Source: a virus. From it: a stretch of 33,385 nt of DNA. Every line of letters begins with the position of its first letter. The stretch's first letter is position 1. Made by a program: the position numbers and the translations under genes. The notes beneath the pieces were generated by a model, which saw only the letters and a list, made by a program, of their open reading frames with translations, was not told the DNA's origin and made no database searches. Of the stretch, positions 15,554 through 23,452 are shown in pieces. The stretch lies in IMG/VR virus record IMGVR_UViG_3300044984_001107, positions 1 through 33,385 of that record, one strand, 5' to 3'.

Positions 15554-18241
15554 TTAAATTAATTCAACCACATCACCCCCAATAATCATATACTTGTGTC
15601 CTTCTTTGCCGTTTATTTCTTTCTTCAAAGTTGCATCGTGTTTGTTGACCAATACTTTGTGAGCAATCACACTCTTATAGATGTAATAAACCTTACCATC
15701 GTTTGCAACTTCCTCTGGAAGAGTGATGGTCACATTCCCAGCCGTTGTGTCAACTATTATATACAATGGACTTCCCTCCATTCCAGTTATGGTATAATCA
15801 CTTGTCACACTATTTAGATAATTAAAACCTAAATCAATGATGTTGTCACGCACAATTTCACTTGTTGCCAATCCTCCTTGCAATATATTACTTCCAGCAA
15901 TCCCTTTTGTATATCCATTTGTCAGAACACCATCAGCAATCACCACCCCTCCACCAGTCTTCCATAATCCATATCCATTTTTAATTGGATTCGATTGATT
16001 GCTTCCATCCTTGTATGGTGTCTTGTCCTTTGTTCCAGTTGTTGTGATTCTTGCTCCCCTTGTCTTGACCAATGCATTGGTGATTGGTGATGCTTCATTT
16101 ATCTTCAAGAATCTGCACATTGTTGTCTGCTCATAGTTGTGGTCTATGATTTCATACAATCTGTAATAAGCGTTATTGATGAAATACAAAGGTCTGAATG
16201 ACACATTGTGAATGTCACTTGGTCGCAGTCTCATATAGCATTCTATTATCTTGCTATTTCTGTCTGTAGTCTCTGTGATTTGTCTATAATAGTAACGATT
16301 GAATAATGTGCCATTCGTGAATGTCAACTCACCATTGACTCCATTATAATAGACAACAGATGGTTGACCAAAATTAAGGTCACAAGTTGGATTTGTCCAA
16401 TCGTCATAATTGGTTGCCAAAGGATATTGTTGTTTGCGTGTTCCATTCAATGACCAGTCAGCACAATTCTGCAATCCATTATAAAAAAGGACTCTTGGCT
16501 TCCCATCTTTCCTTGTGTCTCCATAAGAATTGTCCATCTTAATGGTTGGCATTGGAGTCTTAAAGTTTGTCAAAGATGAATCTGTTATCAAAGTCTGTGC
16601 AAATTGAATCTCAATCTTCTTTGTTTCCTTCACGAAGTCATTGTCAATCTGGTGAATGTAATCACCGAAGATTCGATTGGTCTGTGCTTTGTATCTTTCT
16701 TGCAAATAGTCATTGTCACTTGCATAAGTAAATTTGAAATACTTGTTTTCGGTGAATGCCGGTTTAATTGTAAACTCTTTTGACAAATCCAGATTGGCAG
16801 TCCAATCAATCACATCATCTGTGAAGTAATCATCCCTTGTCTCAATCAAGTATTCATTGTACTTTCCAGAGTTCACATCACCCTCTCTGAAATGGTATGG
16901 CTCAATATAGAGATTAAACATCTTGACAATGTTCATCAAGAAATCTTTCTGGCTCATCTTGTCATCAAGCATCTGGCTTACCTTCACATCTGTGCCATAC
17001 AATGTCGATGCCCACGGAGTGAAAGAAAAACTATTTTCTATGTTTGTCACCTCAACACTCAAATATGTTTTGAATAAATTTGGAGACAATGACCTTAAAC
17101 AAACACGGACTTGTTGCCCAGCATCCAGTCTCAAGAAATCTTGATGGATTGCTTTAAATGTGTAACTTGTTCCAGCATTGAATACACCACCCAAAGGAAA
17201 CATCTCAAGCAAATTGAGTTTGACTTTCTTGGTGCTTAATATTTTGCCAGTACTATCAATCACGCACAATGCCATCCCCATATTGTCTGCCAGATTAAAA
17301 GCAGATGTATTTGTCAACTTGATTCTGAACTCTCCATAGAAATTATAATAATCACCTTGCAGAATTGTGGTTGTTCCAGTTGCTGGATTATATTGTGTAT
17401 TGGTATCCAAATCAATCGTGTCATACAGAATCGGATAGTTTGTATAAATATTCGCTGGTGTTCTGTCATCCCCAAGGTTGGTGAATGTTTGTGTTGTTGT
17501 ATTGGTTGCCACAACTGAATACTCCTCAATCTCTTCATTGGTCTTGATTAATCCAGCGATGTCACCTTGATAAATTAATTTCTTGAATAAAGCAGAGTTA
17601 AAAAATGATGAGGAGTAATTGTATCCACTATCTGAAAATATTTTGTCAATGATTGTCTTCACATAAATAAATGGCTTGAAGTGTTCAGTCACCCAAAACA
17701 CATTTGAAGTGTTTACTCCATTCACCCAATGTTCGTGATTGTCTCCGTAGTCAATCATCGGATAGACATATCCAGCCCCAGTTGGTGCAGTCCAAGAATT
17801 GACAATCGATGTTTCGTTATATGGATGATTAAAGTCTGACAAATCCAAGTCACTCAACTTCTTGTTGGTGATGATTGCGAATAGGTCACGCAATTCCCCA
17901 TACAATGTCACTTCATATTCCCATTTTCCTTGATTCAAAGTGATGGCAGTCATTTGAGCATAACCAGTCATTTGCTCCAATTCACTTGTATGCAAGATGC
18001 AAGGTGCTTTCTTATTTGGATTGAAGAATGGTTGTTGTTGCAAGTCATTGGACAAATAAAAATTGACATCAAACCAACTTGCAAAAACTAAATCATTGGC
18101 AGTCGATGATGGAATCGTGATTGTCTTGGTAAAGTTGCTCTTCCTTTTATCTGGCTCTTGTATATCATATATTGATTTGGTCAATGACAGATTGGAATTG
18201 TCTCCCAAGTCAATTGTGTAATTGTCTGTGATTATACTCAT
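15554..18241 (-). CDS. Large tail / tail-tip protein, 895 aa
   Basis: It begins MSIITDNYTIDLGDNSNLSL and has mixed beta-rich sequence with many Asn, Tyr and Trp. The central segment DDKMSQKDFLMNIVKMFNLY with IEPYHFREGDVNSGKYNEYL looks like the hub domain of baseplate/tail-tip proteins. The C-terminal ~90 residues (ITGMEGSPLYIIVDTTAGNV; TITLPEE; YKSVIAHKVLVNKHD) form a small beta domain typical of phage appendages. It overlaps the previous gene as ATGA and lies 7 nt before the tape measure. The tail assignment is from size, composition and location. Confidence 0.65.
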   Translation of the reverse strand: MSIITDNYTIDLGDNSNLSLTKSIYDIQEPDKRKSNFTKTITIPSSTANDLVFASWFDVNFYLSNDLQQQPFFNPNKKAPCILHTSELEQMTGYAQMTAITLNQGKWEYEVTLYGELRDLFAIITNKKLSDLDLSDFNHPYNETSIVNSWTAPTGAGYVYPMIDYGDNHEHWVNGVNTSNVFWVTEHFKPFIYVKTIIDKIFSDSGYNYSSSFFNSALFKKLIYQGDIAGLIKTNEEIEEYSVVATNTTTQTFTNLGDDRTPANIYTNYPILYDTIDLDTNTQYNPATGTTTILQGDYYNFYGEFRIKLTNTSAFNLADNMGMALCVIDSTGKILSTKKVKLNLLEMFPLGGVFNAGTSYTFKAIHQDFLRLDAGQQVRVCLRSLSPNLFKTYLSVEVTNIENSFSFTPWASTLYGTDVKVSQMLDDKMSQKDFLMNIVKMFNLYIEPYHFREGDVNSGKYNEYLIETRDDYFTDDVIDWTANLDLSKEFTIKPAFTENKYFKFTYASDNDYLQERYKAQTNRIFGDYIHQIDNDFVKETKKIEIQFAQTLITDSSLTNFKTPMPTIKMDNSYGDTRKDGKPRVLFYNGLQNCADWSLNGTRKQQYPLATNYDDWTNPTCDLNFGQPSVVYYNGVNGELTFTNGTLFNRYYYRQITETTDRNSKIIECYMRLRPSDIHNVSFRPLYFINNAYYRLYEIIDHNYEQTTMCRFLKINEASPITNALVKTRGARITTTGTKDKTPYKDGSNQSNPIKNGYGLWKTGGGVVIADGVLTNGYTKGIAGSNILQGGLATSEIVRDNIIDLGFNYLNSVTSDYTITGMEGSPLYIIVDTTAGNVTITLPEEVANDGKVYYIYKSVIAHKVLVNKHDATLKKEINGKEGHKYMIIGGDVVELI

Positions 18242-19476
18242 AATCTCTGTCTGTATGATTTGTGTCCGAATGTCACCATAAACTCAACATTGAATAACTT
18301 GTTCTTCTCAATTGTCTGAATGTTGTATTCTCTTGCATCAAGATAAACAGAAATTAGATTGCCATTGTACATCATCCAATGCAATGGTGATGCAATCATA
18401 TATTGCATCCATTGTGCTTCCGTGTTTGAAAGATAATCGCTTTGTACTTTTATCTTTTTTTCTACAATGGTGCTGAAATTAGTCTTTCCACTTTCATATC
18501 TTGTTCTTGAGAATACATTGCCAGAATATGCTCCAGTCACTCGGTCAAAGGATGCCTTGGTGATGGAAATTGATTCATCACTTGCAAAGTTAAAATTAAA
18601 AGAATCAATCCTTCCCAATGAGTTAAGCCAATACATTCTCACACCATCTTCCTTATAACAATAATTATCTATTTTGAAAGTTAGTATTTCGGAGCATCTT
18701 GTTCCAGAATTATTCTCAACATATACTTCATAATAGTTGACCGATGATGTGATGACTGGTTGACTTCCACTTGTCAATGTTGTGGAATTTAAATCACCAG
18801 CACCCACCAAACAAGATAGAAACTTATCTGGAGAAGTTGTTCCACTTGCGAATGAATTGGCAATCTTGTATGTTCCAATCAATGTACTTGCATAATCGTA
18901 TGTCTTGACAACAATGTTCTTAACTGGTGATGTCGCTCCAGCATCTGTCATAATGCCTATCTCAAATGTGTCCGTTGATTTCAATCGGATGGAATCTCCT
19001 CTCATATCTGTGAGCAATTTGGCAGTTGTTCCAGATGCAATCACATACGATGCTTGGTCATATCCAATCTGGTCATTGTAATCCAATGCCCCATTCCAAG
19101 CAAACTTGTTTGAAGATGTTGAAGATGCTCCAGATGATATCCCAGATGCAACTGCTCCATACTCTTCAAGTGAATAAAGTATATACTCTTTGTATACACC
19201 AGTTGTCCGTCTCACTCCGTAACTTGGTGATGCAATTCCAGAGATGTCATAAGAAACATACTTTTCAAGCAATGGTGCAACATCGTGTTTGAATAGTTGA
19301 TTGTCGGGTCTTGGAGAATATCGACTTTGGCTAATGACATTTGATGATGCATCCTTGAGTTGTGTCAATAAGAAGAAAAAAGGATTCCCAGATATAGATG
19401 AGGAATAGAATGAAAATTCCATTGGATTGAAAACTGGCGAAAACTTATTGGGTTGCTGGTCTATGGTAATGCTCAT
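18238..19476 (-). CDS. Tail protein, 412 aa (distal tail / tip region)
   Basis: It starts MSITIDQQPNKFSPVFNPME followed by FSFYSSSISGNPFFFLLTQL, and is Ser/Thr-rich and beta-like. The last ~130 residues (RMYWLNSLGRIDSFNFNFAS ... SPLHWMMYNGNLISVYLDAR, MVTFGHKSYRQRL) look like a folded tail-joining domain. ATGA overlaps join it to both neighbours. The role in the tail, next to the 895-aa protein, is inferred; no enzymatic motif is visible. Confidence 0.6.
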   Translation of the reverse strand: MSITIDQQPNKFSPVFNPMEFSFYSSSISGNPFFFLLTQLKDASSNVISQSRYSPRPDNQLFKHDVAPLLEKYVSYDISGIASPSYGVRRTTGVYKEYILYSLEEYGAVASGISSGASSTSSNKFAWNGALDYNDQIGYDQASYVIASGTTAKLLTDMRGDSIRLKSTDTFEIGIMTDAGATSPVKNIVVKTYDYASTLIGTYKIANSFASGTTSPDKFLSCLVGAGDLNSTTLTSGSQPVITSSVNYYEVYVENNSGTRCSEILTFKIDNYCYKEDGVRMYWLNSLGRIDSFNFNFASDESISITKASFDRVTGAYSGNVFSRTRYESGKTNFSTIVEKKIKVQSDYLSNTEAQWMQYMIASPLHWMMYNGNLISVYLDAREYNIQTIEKNKLFNVEFMVTFGHKSYRQRL

Positions 19477-20063
19477 ATGTTTATATTAATTGTGAATGAC
19501 TTTCCAATCTCATCTTTGAAGTTGGTGGCAATTTGTTCTTCGATTGTGTCTGCTAATTGTTGATATGCTCTTTCATTGAATGTGTTGGTCCAGAACATTG
19601 TCTTGCCCAATCCAGTCTTCTTAATTTTCCTTGCAATAAAATATGCAAAGACCTTGACATCGCTCTGGACTGCTCTTGTGTTTTGTTTCTTTGATGTCCT
19701 CACTTGAATTGACTTGTTGGTTATCCAAGTCGCAATTGCTTTTGTCGGAATTGCTTTGCCATTGTTCTTAAACTTGAATACTCCAGTTGTCTCTTTTTTT
19801 ATAATACCCTTTCCTCCCAATCCCTCAACACCTTGGTCAACATATTTGTAATAATCAACTGCCTCACTTCGGCTATTCTTTACAAATCCAATCCCAACAC
19901 TTATTGACCGACCTTTCACACTTATGTCAGTTGCCGTGATTGATTGAATAAGATTATTGGTTCTGGTGTTCTTCCCCTTTGCCATCAAGATTGCTTTGGC
20001 AGATTCAATCGAATTGTCTGCCCACTCTTTGAGGACATCGGCTATCACACTATTGATTTCCAT
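19473..20063 (-). CDS. HK97 gp10-like neck / tail completion protein
   Basis: This 196-aa protein has a helical N-terminus (VIADVLKEWADNSIESAKAI), a beta core with VDYYKYVDQGVEGLGG and GVFKFKNNGKAIPTKAIATW, and a helical end with KVFAYFIARKIKKTGLGKTM followed by FNERAYQQLADTIEEQIATN. The pattern YxYVDxGV, then PxxxIxxWI, then AxxIARKIKKxGxxxxxFW is typical of gp10-like proteins that complete the tail or neck. The assignment is motif-based. Confidence 0.65.
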   Translation of the reverse strand: MEINSVIADVLKEWADNSIESAKAILMAKGKNTRTNNLIQSITATDISVKGRSISVGIGFVKNSRSEAVDYYKYVDQGVEGLGGKGIIKKETTGVFKFKNNGKAIPTKAIATWITNKSIQVRTSKKQNTRAVQSDVKVFAYFIARKIKKTGLGKTMFWTNTFNERAYQQLADTIEEQIATNFKDEIGKSFTININI

Positions 20064-20286
20064 TATTGCTTTCTTGTATCCAATTTTGTTTGTCTTTTTC
20101 GTATGAAAGGAAGTTCAACCATTCAATGATATTCTTATCATATAGACTATCCAGTTGAAGAAAGTTACCACCGACAGAATGCACCATCACATCATACCAA
20201 CTCCACTTGATGCCAAACCAACTTGAGATTCCTTTCCCTTCAAATAGTCCATCAAATTGTCTGGTAACTTCAACATAACAGCGCAA
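20050..20286 (-). CDS. -1 frame extension of the tail chaperone (T-like) or short coupled ORF
   Basis: This frame lies -1 relative to the preceding gene and has no ATG before 20187. It begins at a TTG inside a T9 run, where slipping on T-TTT-TTT joins it to residue 152 of the upstream gene and gives a 230-aa fusion. The -1 frame encodes FEGKGISSWFGIKWSWYDVM, then LYDKNIIEWLNFLSYEKDK, a plausible folded helix ending like a tail-assembly chaperone extension. Alternatively translation restarts at the ATG at 20187 (TGATG overlap), giving a 45-aa protein. It overlaps the next start by 14 nt. Confidence 0.55.
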   Translation of the reverse strand: MRCYVEVTRQFDGLFEGKGISSWFGIKWSWYDVMVHSVGGNFLQLDSLYDKNIIEWLNFLSYEKDKQNWIQESNNGNQ

Positions 20287-20741
20287 AAAAAAAGAGCAAT
20301 TGGATAAGCAATTGAGATTGAGAGATTGTTTTGAAAATGTTCTGACCGGTCCTCCACATCCATCTTGTCCTTACCCACACACATCACGGCAAGAATTATA
20401 TGGACATTGTCAAGGATTGTGGATTGGTCTTTGGTCAGATTGGACATTGAAACATACTGACCAACATTCCATTTGTTTGGAGTCTGCATCACCTTGTAAT
20501 TTACTCCAGACAATTCAAAAGACTTCACCCAATTGTCGGATGGCATCTCTTGATTGAGAAATGAATATCTCTCCAGCCTTTTGTTGAATGTTGGAATGTC
20601 CCAGCCTTCACTCTCTGTCCTTGGAATGTTTTCAAAGATGTTTAGCAGTTCAATACCTATCTCGAATGCGTTGTCCGTGTGATGTCTGGTTGCAGAGATG
20701 AGTCTCTGGTATTGTAAGATGGTGATATCGGAGTATTTCAT
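20187..20741 (-). CDS. Tail assembly chaperone-like protein, 184 aa (short form)
   Basis: The frame extends to 20792, but that part covers a terminator-like hairpin; the ATG at 20741 (MKYSDITILQYQRLISATRH) is the likely start. The protein is helical, with SMSNLTKDQSTILDNVHIIL followed by AVMCVGKDK in the middle and SIAYPIALFFCAVMLKLPDN near the end. The order (helical chaperone, slippery T9, -1 extension) resembles the lambda G/GT tail assembly pair, which loads on the tape measure. Here the pair lies 4.5 kb before the tape measure gene, which is unusual. Assignment by architecture only. Confidence 0.55.
   Translation of the reverse strand: MKYSDITILQYQRLISATRHHTDNAFEIGIELLNIFENIPRTESEGWDIPTFNKRLERYSFLNQEMPSDNWVKSFELSGVNYKVMQTPNKWNVGQYVSMSNLTKDQSTILDNVHIILAVMCVGKDKMDVEDRSEHFQNNLSISIAYPIALFFCAVMLKLPDNLMDYLKGKESQVGLASSGVGMM
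20285..20293 (-). other. T9 slippery run for probable -1 frameshift
   Basis: The zero frame reads CTT TTT TTT TGC. The heptamer T-TTT-TTT (20292-20286) lets both tRNAs re-pair perfectly after a -1 slip, continuing as TTG CGC into the open -1 frame, which runs 78 codons. The zero frame also stays open for 32 more codons, so about 100 nt are dual-coding. Transcriptional slippage is an alternative. Confidence 0.55.
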
Positions 20742-20755
20742 AATTATATAGACGC

Positions 20756-20783
20756 AAAAAGAGGAGACATTTCTGCCTCCCCT
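20756..20783 (-). terminator. Terminator-like hairpin before the tail chaperone gene
   Basis: On the minus strand AGGGGAGGCA (20783-20774), a GAAA tetraloop and TGTCTCCTCT (20769-20760) form a 10-bp stem with two G-T wobbles, followed by TTTT (20759-20756) and G. The GNRA loop adds stability. It lies between the 96-aa gene and the chaperone ATG at 20741, with no promoter in between, so it is either a partial terminator or a stabilising RNA end. Confidence 0.65.
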
Positions 20784-20808
20784 ATTTAACAATTAACACT
20801 TAAGGTCT

Positions 20809-21099
20809 TTATTTATTTTCAGCCATCCATCTCTCTGAATCCTCATAGGTAAATTCTGCATACACAACATTGCTATATCTTGCATTTGCTTCTGATAGTG
20901 TAATATTTGGAATCATATGGTTGTGATTTGCAGATGAATTGTAACAATGCCAATATAGATGATTTTGACCATCGGCATATTCAATATGCGTATATCTAAC
21001 ACTCTGATTTAAGTGAGCGTGTTCTGGGTGTCTGTGGCTTGACCAAGTTGATATTGTTTCGCCAGAATTGTTTGTGAATTGTTCCATTGGATTTTTCAT
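20809..21099 (-). CDS. His-rich hypothetical protein, 96 aa
   Basis: It has a striking His content in the first two thirds: SSHRHPEHAHLNQ, RYTHIEYADGQNHLYWHCYN and SSANHNHMIPN. The clusters may bind metal. The C-terminus (YAEFTYEDSERWMAENK) is acidic and helical. There is no signal or membrane segment and no recognised family. It is the second gene after the 21.3 kb promoter and is followed by a terminator-like hairpin, so it may be expressed more strongly than the tail genes behind it. Confidence 0.65.
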   Translation of the reverse strand: MKNPMEQFTNNSGETISTWSSHRHPEHAHLNQSVRYTHIEYADGQNHLYWHCYNSSANHNHMIPNITLSEANARYSNVVYAEFTYEDSERWMAENK

Positions 21100-21110
21100 A
21101 ATGTCTTTTA

Positions 21111-21263
21111 TTATGCTTTGCTATATTCTTTTTGTAACCAGATTAATGTTTTTCTTAATTCATTGATTTGTGATTGTGGAAAGTTTCTTTCAATCATTGC
21201 TTCAATTCTTACATTGGTGCTTTTCATTTCTTGTGCGATTGATTCTTTAATTTCGTTGTTCAT
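21111..21263 (-). CDS. 50-aa helical protein, first gene after the 21.3 kb promoter
   Basis: ATG at 21263 to TAA at 21113-21111 encodes MNNEIKESIAQEMKSTNVRI followed by EAMIERNFPQSQINELRKTL and IWLQKEYSKA, a charged helical protein with coiled-coil character. The start lies about 20 nt after the predicted transcription start, behind an A-rich leader like that of the gene at 765. The next gene starts 11 nt after its stop. Family unknown; a regulatory or scaffolding role is possible. Confidence 0.7.
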   Translation of the reverse strand: MNNEIKESIAQEMKSTNVRIEAMIERNFPQSQINELRKTLIWLQKEYSKA

Positions 21264-21281
21264 ATTATTTATATCTAATTG

Positions 21282-21319
21282 TATGGTACAAAGATATACC
21301 TATTATCCATATTTACAAA
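21282..21319 (-). promoter_or_regulatory. Bacteroidetes-type promoter for the virion operon (late promoter copy B)
   Basis: On the minus strand TTTG (21319-21316), a 19-bp spacer and TATCTTTG (21296-21289) give a full consensus match. Initiation is expected near 21283, with the CCATACAATTA start region identical to the 0.8 kb promoter. The AT tract upstream of the -33 box is also nearly identical. It lies in the gap between terminase and virion genes and should drive the roughly 20 kb virion and lysis block. Confidence 0.8.
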
Positions 21320-21356
21320 TTTTAAATTTTAAATAATCAATTATTTTTATAGAATG

Positions 21357-21378
21357 ATTATAAGATGCTGATAATCAA
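21357..21378 (-). promoter_or_regulatory. Conserved 22-bp upstream element (copy B), possible activator site
   Basis: The minus-strand sequence TTGATTATCAGCATCTTATA plus AT matches the copy at 858-879 at 19 of 22 positions and lies exactly 37 bp upstream of the -33 box in both. Its dyad TGATTATCA suggests a dimeric protein. It overlaps no coding sequence; the terminase stop is 13 bp away. Confidence 0.55.
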
Positions 21379-21390
21379 TTGACTTATTTT

Positions 21391-22551
21391 TTATCCGAAT
21401 GCATACTTGCCATAGTTTGGATTGCCAACTGCTTGAGTCATTCCATATCGGAGGGCATCCAGCAAGTGATTGTTGTAATCTATTGGCACACCAGTCGGCT
21501 TGTTATTCTTGTCAACATCCCAGACATATGACCTCAACTCCTTAATTAGATTGGTGCTTCTTGATGTGACAAGCAAGTTTTGTTTCTGGATTAACTGGAT
21601 GCCAAAGTTGATTGAGTCCTTTCCTTTGGTCGCTCCAACACACTTCAATCCATAACTCTGCAACTCTGCAATTGATTTAGGCTCTGCACTATCACACACC
21701 ACCAACTCACGGATGTCTTTCAATTGGTGATAGATGTCTCGGTTGCTCAATCCCTTTTGATAGATTAACTCATCCAGAATGTATTGGTCATTGTACTTGT
21801 ATATGGCAACTGCTCCAGTCGGGTCAACTGAATAACCAAAGTCAAGACCAACCATCACCATCCTTGCTTCGGATGGAATCGTATCAATTTGTTTCCAATC
21901 TGTGAAGATTGTTCCTTGGACTGCTCCGACTTGTCCGAGACCATAAACCTTAAACCAATTCTCCCAATACTTGGATGTCTTCGCTTTCTCTTGTGCTGAC
22001 TCTATATCTTGCACAATTGATTGTGGCAATGCTTCATTGTCCTTATAAGTTAGAATAATGAAGTCGGAATCCTCATCGTTTATCAATTCTTGATGCACCC
22101 AAAATTCGGCTGATGGATTATAGTCAAGCCAGATGTGATGTGATGTTCTTATTGCCAACTGGTGATATGATTCAAATGTCAAGTTGTTTGCCTCGTTTAC
22201 ATAGAGAATGTTTCTCCTTGCTCCTCTTAACTTACTCTCTTGGTCAGCACTAAAAAACTCAATGAAACTTCCATTGGTGAATGTGTATGTGAGCAATGTC
22301 TTATTCCATCTGTCTTCCGAATACCTATTTGTCCACTCCATAATTTTCAAGAAATCTTTGATACAGCCCCTACGCAAATGTGGAATGCTCTCACTCACAA
22401 TGCTTATCTCTGTTCTTGGATTCTTGATGGCATAGTCAATAAGGATTGGAATGATTCCGAATGTTTTTCCAGCCGATGTTCCACCTTGCACTATCCTCTT
22501 TCTCTTGGATAGTTTCAACAACTTGTTTATCGCAGTTGTCCGTTTGAACAT
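21391..22551 (-). CDS. terL: Terminase large subunit
   Basis: This 386-aa ATPase-nuclease packages DNA into proheads. Walker A is GGTSAGKT (23-30) and Walker B NILYVNE (114-120) with catalytic E120. The C-terminal nuclease carries D237 in GLDFGYSVDP, D287 in VVCDSAE and D365 in NHLLDALRYG, the expected RNase H-like acidic triad. It is of the PBSX/Terminase_3 type. ATG overlaps the small-subunit stop as TAATG. Unlike most phages, no portal gene follows it; the portal lies 11 kb further downstream. Confidence 0.95.
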   Translation of the reverse strand: MFKRTTAINKLLKLSKRKRIVQGGTSAGKTFGIIPILIDYAIKNPRTEISIVSESIPHLRRGCIKDFLKIMEWTNRYSEDRWNKTLLTYTFTNGSFIEFFSADQESKLRGARRNILYVNEANNLTFESYHQLAIRTSHHIWLDYNPSAEFWVHQELINDEDSDFIILTYKDNEALPQSIVQDIESAQEKAKTSKYWENWFKVYGLGQVGAVQGTIFTDWKQIDTIPSEARMVMVGLDFGYSVDPTGAVAIYKYNDQYILDELIYQKGLSNRDIYHQLKDIRELVVCDSAEPKSIAELQSYGLKCVGATKGKDSINFGIQLIQKQNLLVTSRSTNLIKELRSYVWDVDKNNKPTGVPIDYNNHLLDALRYGMTQAVGNPNYGKYAFG

Positions 22552-22970
22552 TACTTGTTCTCCTCTGGGAATAATGGTTGCTCCTTGATGGTTGTCTCTT
22601 GCTTTTCAACCAGACCATTCAATCGTTGTGTTATACTTGGATTGTATATCCCAGCCATTCCACCCTCAATCTGGTGTTGTCTTATTTCGTGCTTAATCGC
22701 ACGGCAGACCATAGAATAATTTTCATATGCACCATCTTTATTATTAAAATAATCAAATGAGTTTTTGGTTATGTCATTGTGATATAAATACATATTGAAT
22801 CCTTCATTGGTCAATGGTCGAGGCTTTTGTCTTATCACTCTCTTTCCGACTCCACCTACATAATCTTCAATTTCTATTGGGTTATGTTTCACCCAAGTCT
22901 TATAATCAAGAAAGTATTTCCACATCATTTCTGGTGTCTCTATATTCTTTGTGTCTTTTGGTCTTGCCAT
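22551..22970 (-). CDS. terS: Terminase small subunit
   Basis: A 139-aa DNA-recognition subunit starting MARPKDTKNIETPEMMWKYF, with ENYSMVCRAIKHEIRQHQIE and GGMAGIYNPSITQRLNGLVE (residues about 103-122), a C-terminal signature of Bacteroidetes phage small terminases. Location directly before terL with a TAATG overlap supports the call. It should bind the packaging site and hand the DNA to TerL. Confidence 0.85.
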   Translation of the reverse strand: MARPKDTKNIETPEMMWKYFLDYKTWVKHNPIEIEDYVGGVGKRVIRQKPRPLTNEGFNMYLYHNDITKNSFDYFNNKDGAYENYSMVCRAIKHEIRQHQIEGGMAGIYNPSITQRLNGLVEKQETTIKEQPLFPEENK

Positions 22971-23155
22971 TATTTTATATTGTTTAATTTGGTAATCATA
23001 TTCATATATGCGTAAAACATAATTGATTGCTCATCACTCTCATCCATATGCTTACACATTAGATTCTTGAGTGTGAGGATTGCATCTTGTTTTGGACTCC
23101 CAGTTGCCTCGCTTTGAAAGTCAATGTCCGTCACTTGTTTTGGTTTGTGTTTCAT
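22970..23155 (-). CDS. Hypothetical 61-aa protein before the terminase
   Basis: A small protein (MKHKPKQVTDIDFQSEATGS ... SIMFYAYMNMITKLNNIK) with a charged start and helical end. It overlaps the upstream gene by 35 nt and shares a TAATG junction with terS, so it is translated with the packaging genes. No family is recognised. Confidence 0.55.
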   Translation of the reverse strand: MKHKPKQVTDIDFQSEATGSPKQDAILTLKNLMCKHMDESDEQSIMFYAYMNMITKLNNIK

Positions 23156-23384
23156 CGTGTTTAGGTTTTAAGATATAATTTTCAACAAACTGATTCAGAG
23201 TCAATATTGATATCCATTCCATCCCACCATTGTAGAAAGACACATATTCCGTTCCATCATAATCGATGTATTTTGCAAAGTTGTCAATGGAAAAAAAGAA
23301 TCTGGAGACTATCTTGCATTCAGACAAGTCATACCATTCTTCTTCCTCTTGCTTTGCCGTTAATTCCCATACTTCAATCCACAT
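23121..23384 (-). CDS. Hypothetical 87-aa protein
   Basis: It starts MWIEVWELTAKQEEEEWYDL; an acidic start is followed by aromatic strands (RFFFSIDNFAKYIDYDGTEY) and a Lys/Thr-rich tail. No motif is recognised. A 68-bp gap separates it from the methyltransferase; that gap holds an AT-rich inverted repeat and a doubtful 17-aa frame. Confidence 0.6.
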   Translation of the reverse strand: MWIEVWELTAKQEEEEWYDLSECKIVSRFFFSIDNFAKYIDYDGTEYVSFYNGGMEWISILTLNQFVENYILKPKHDETQTKTSDGH

Positions 23385-23452
23385 TGGTTTTGTTTTTCGT
23401 AATCAGTCCTCTGCCTTGGTTTGCCTATTATTAATATCACATAATAATAGAC

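Noticed and set aside
23426-23449. Perfect 8-bp AT-only inverted repeat (TATTATTA/TAATAATA) before the 87-aa gene
   Set aside because: AT-only stems are common in this base composition and no T-tract or promoter boxes fit it. An operator cannot be excluded.
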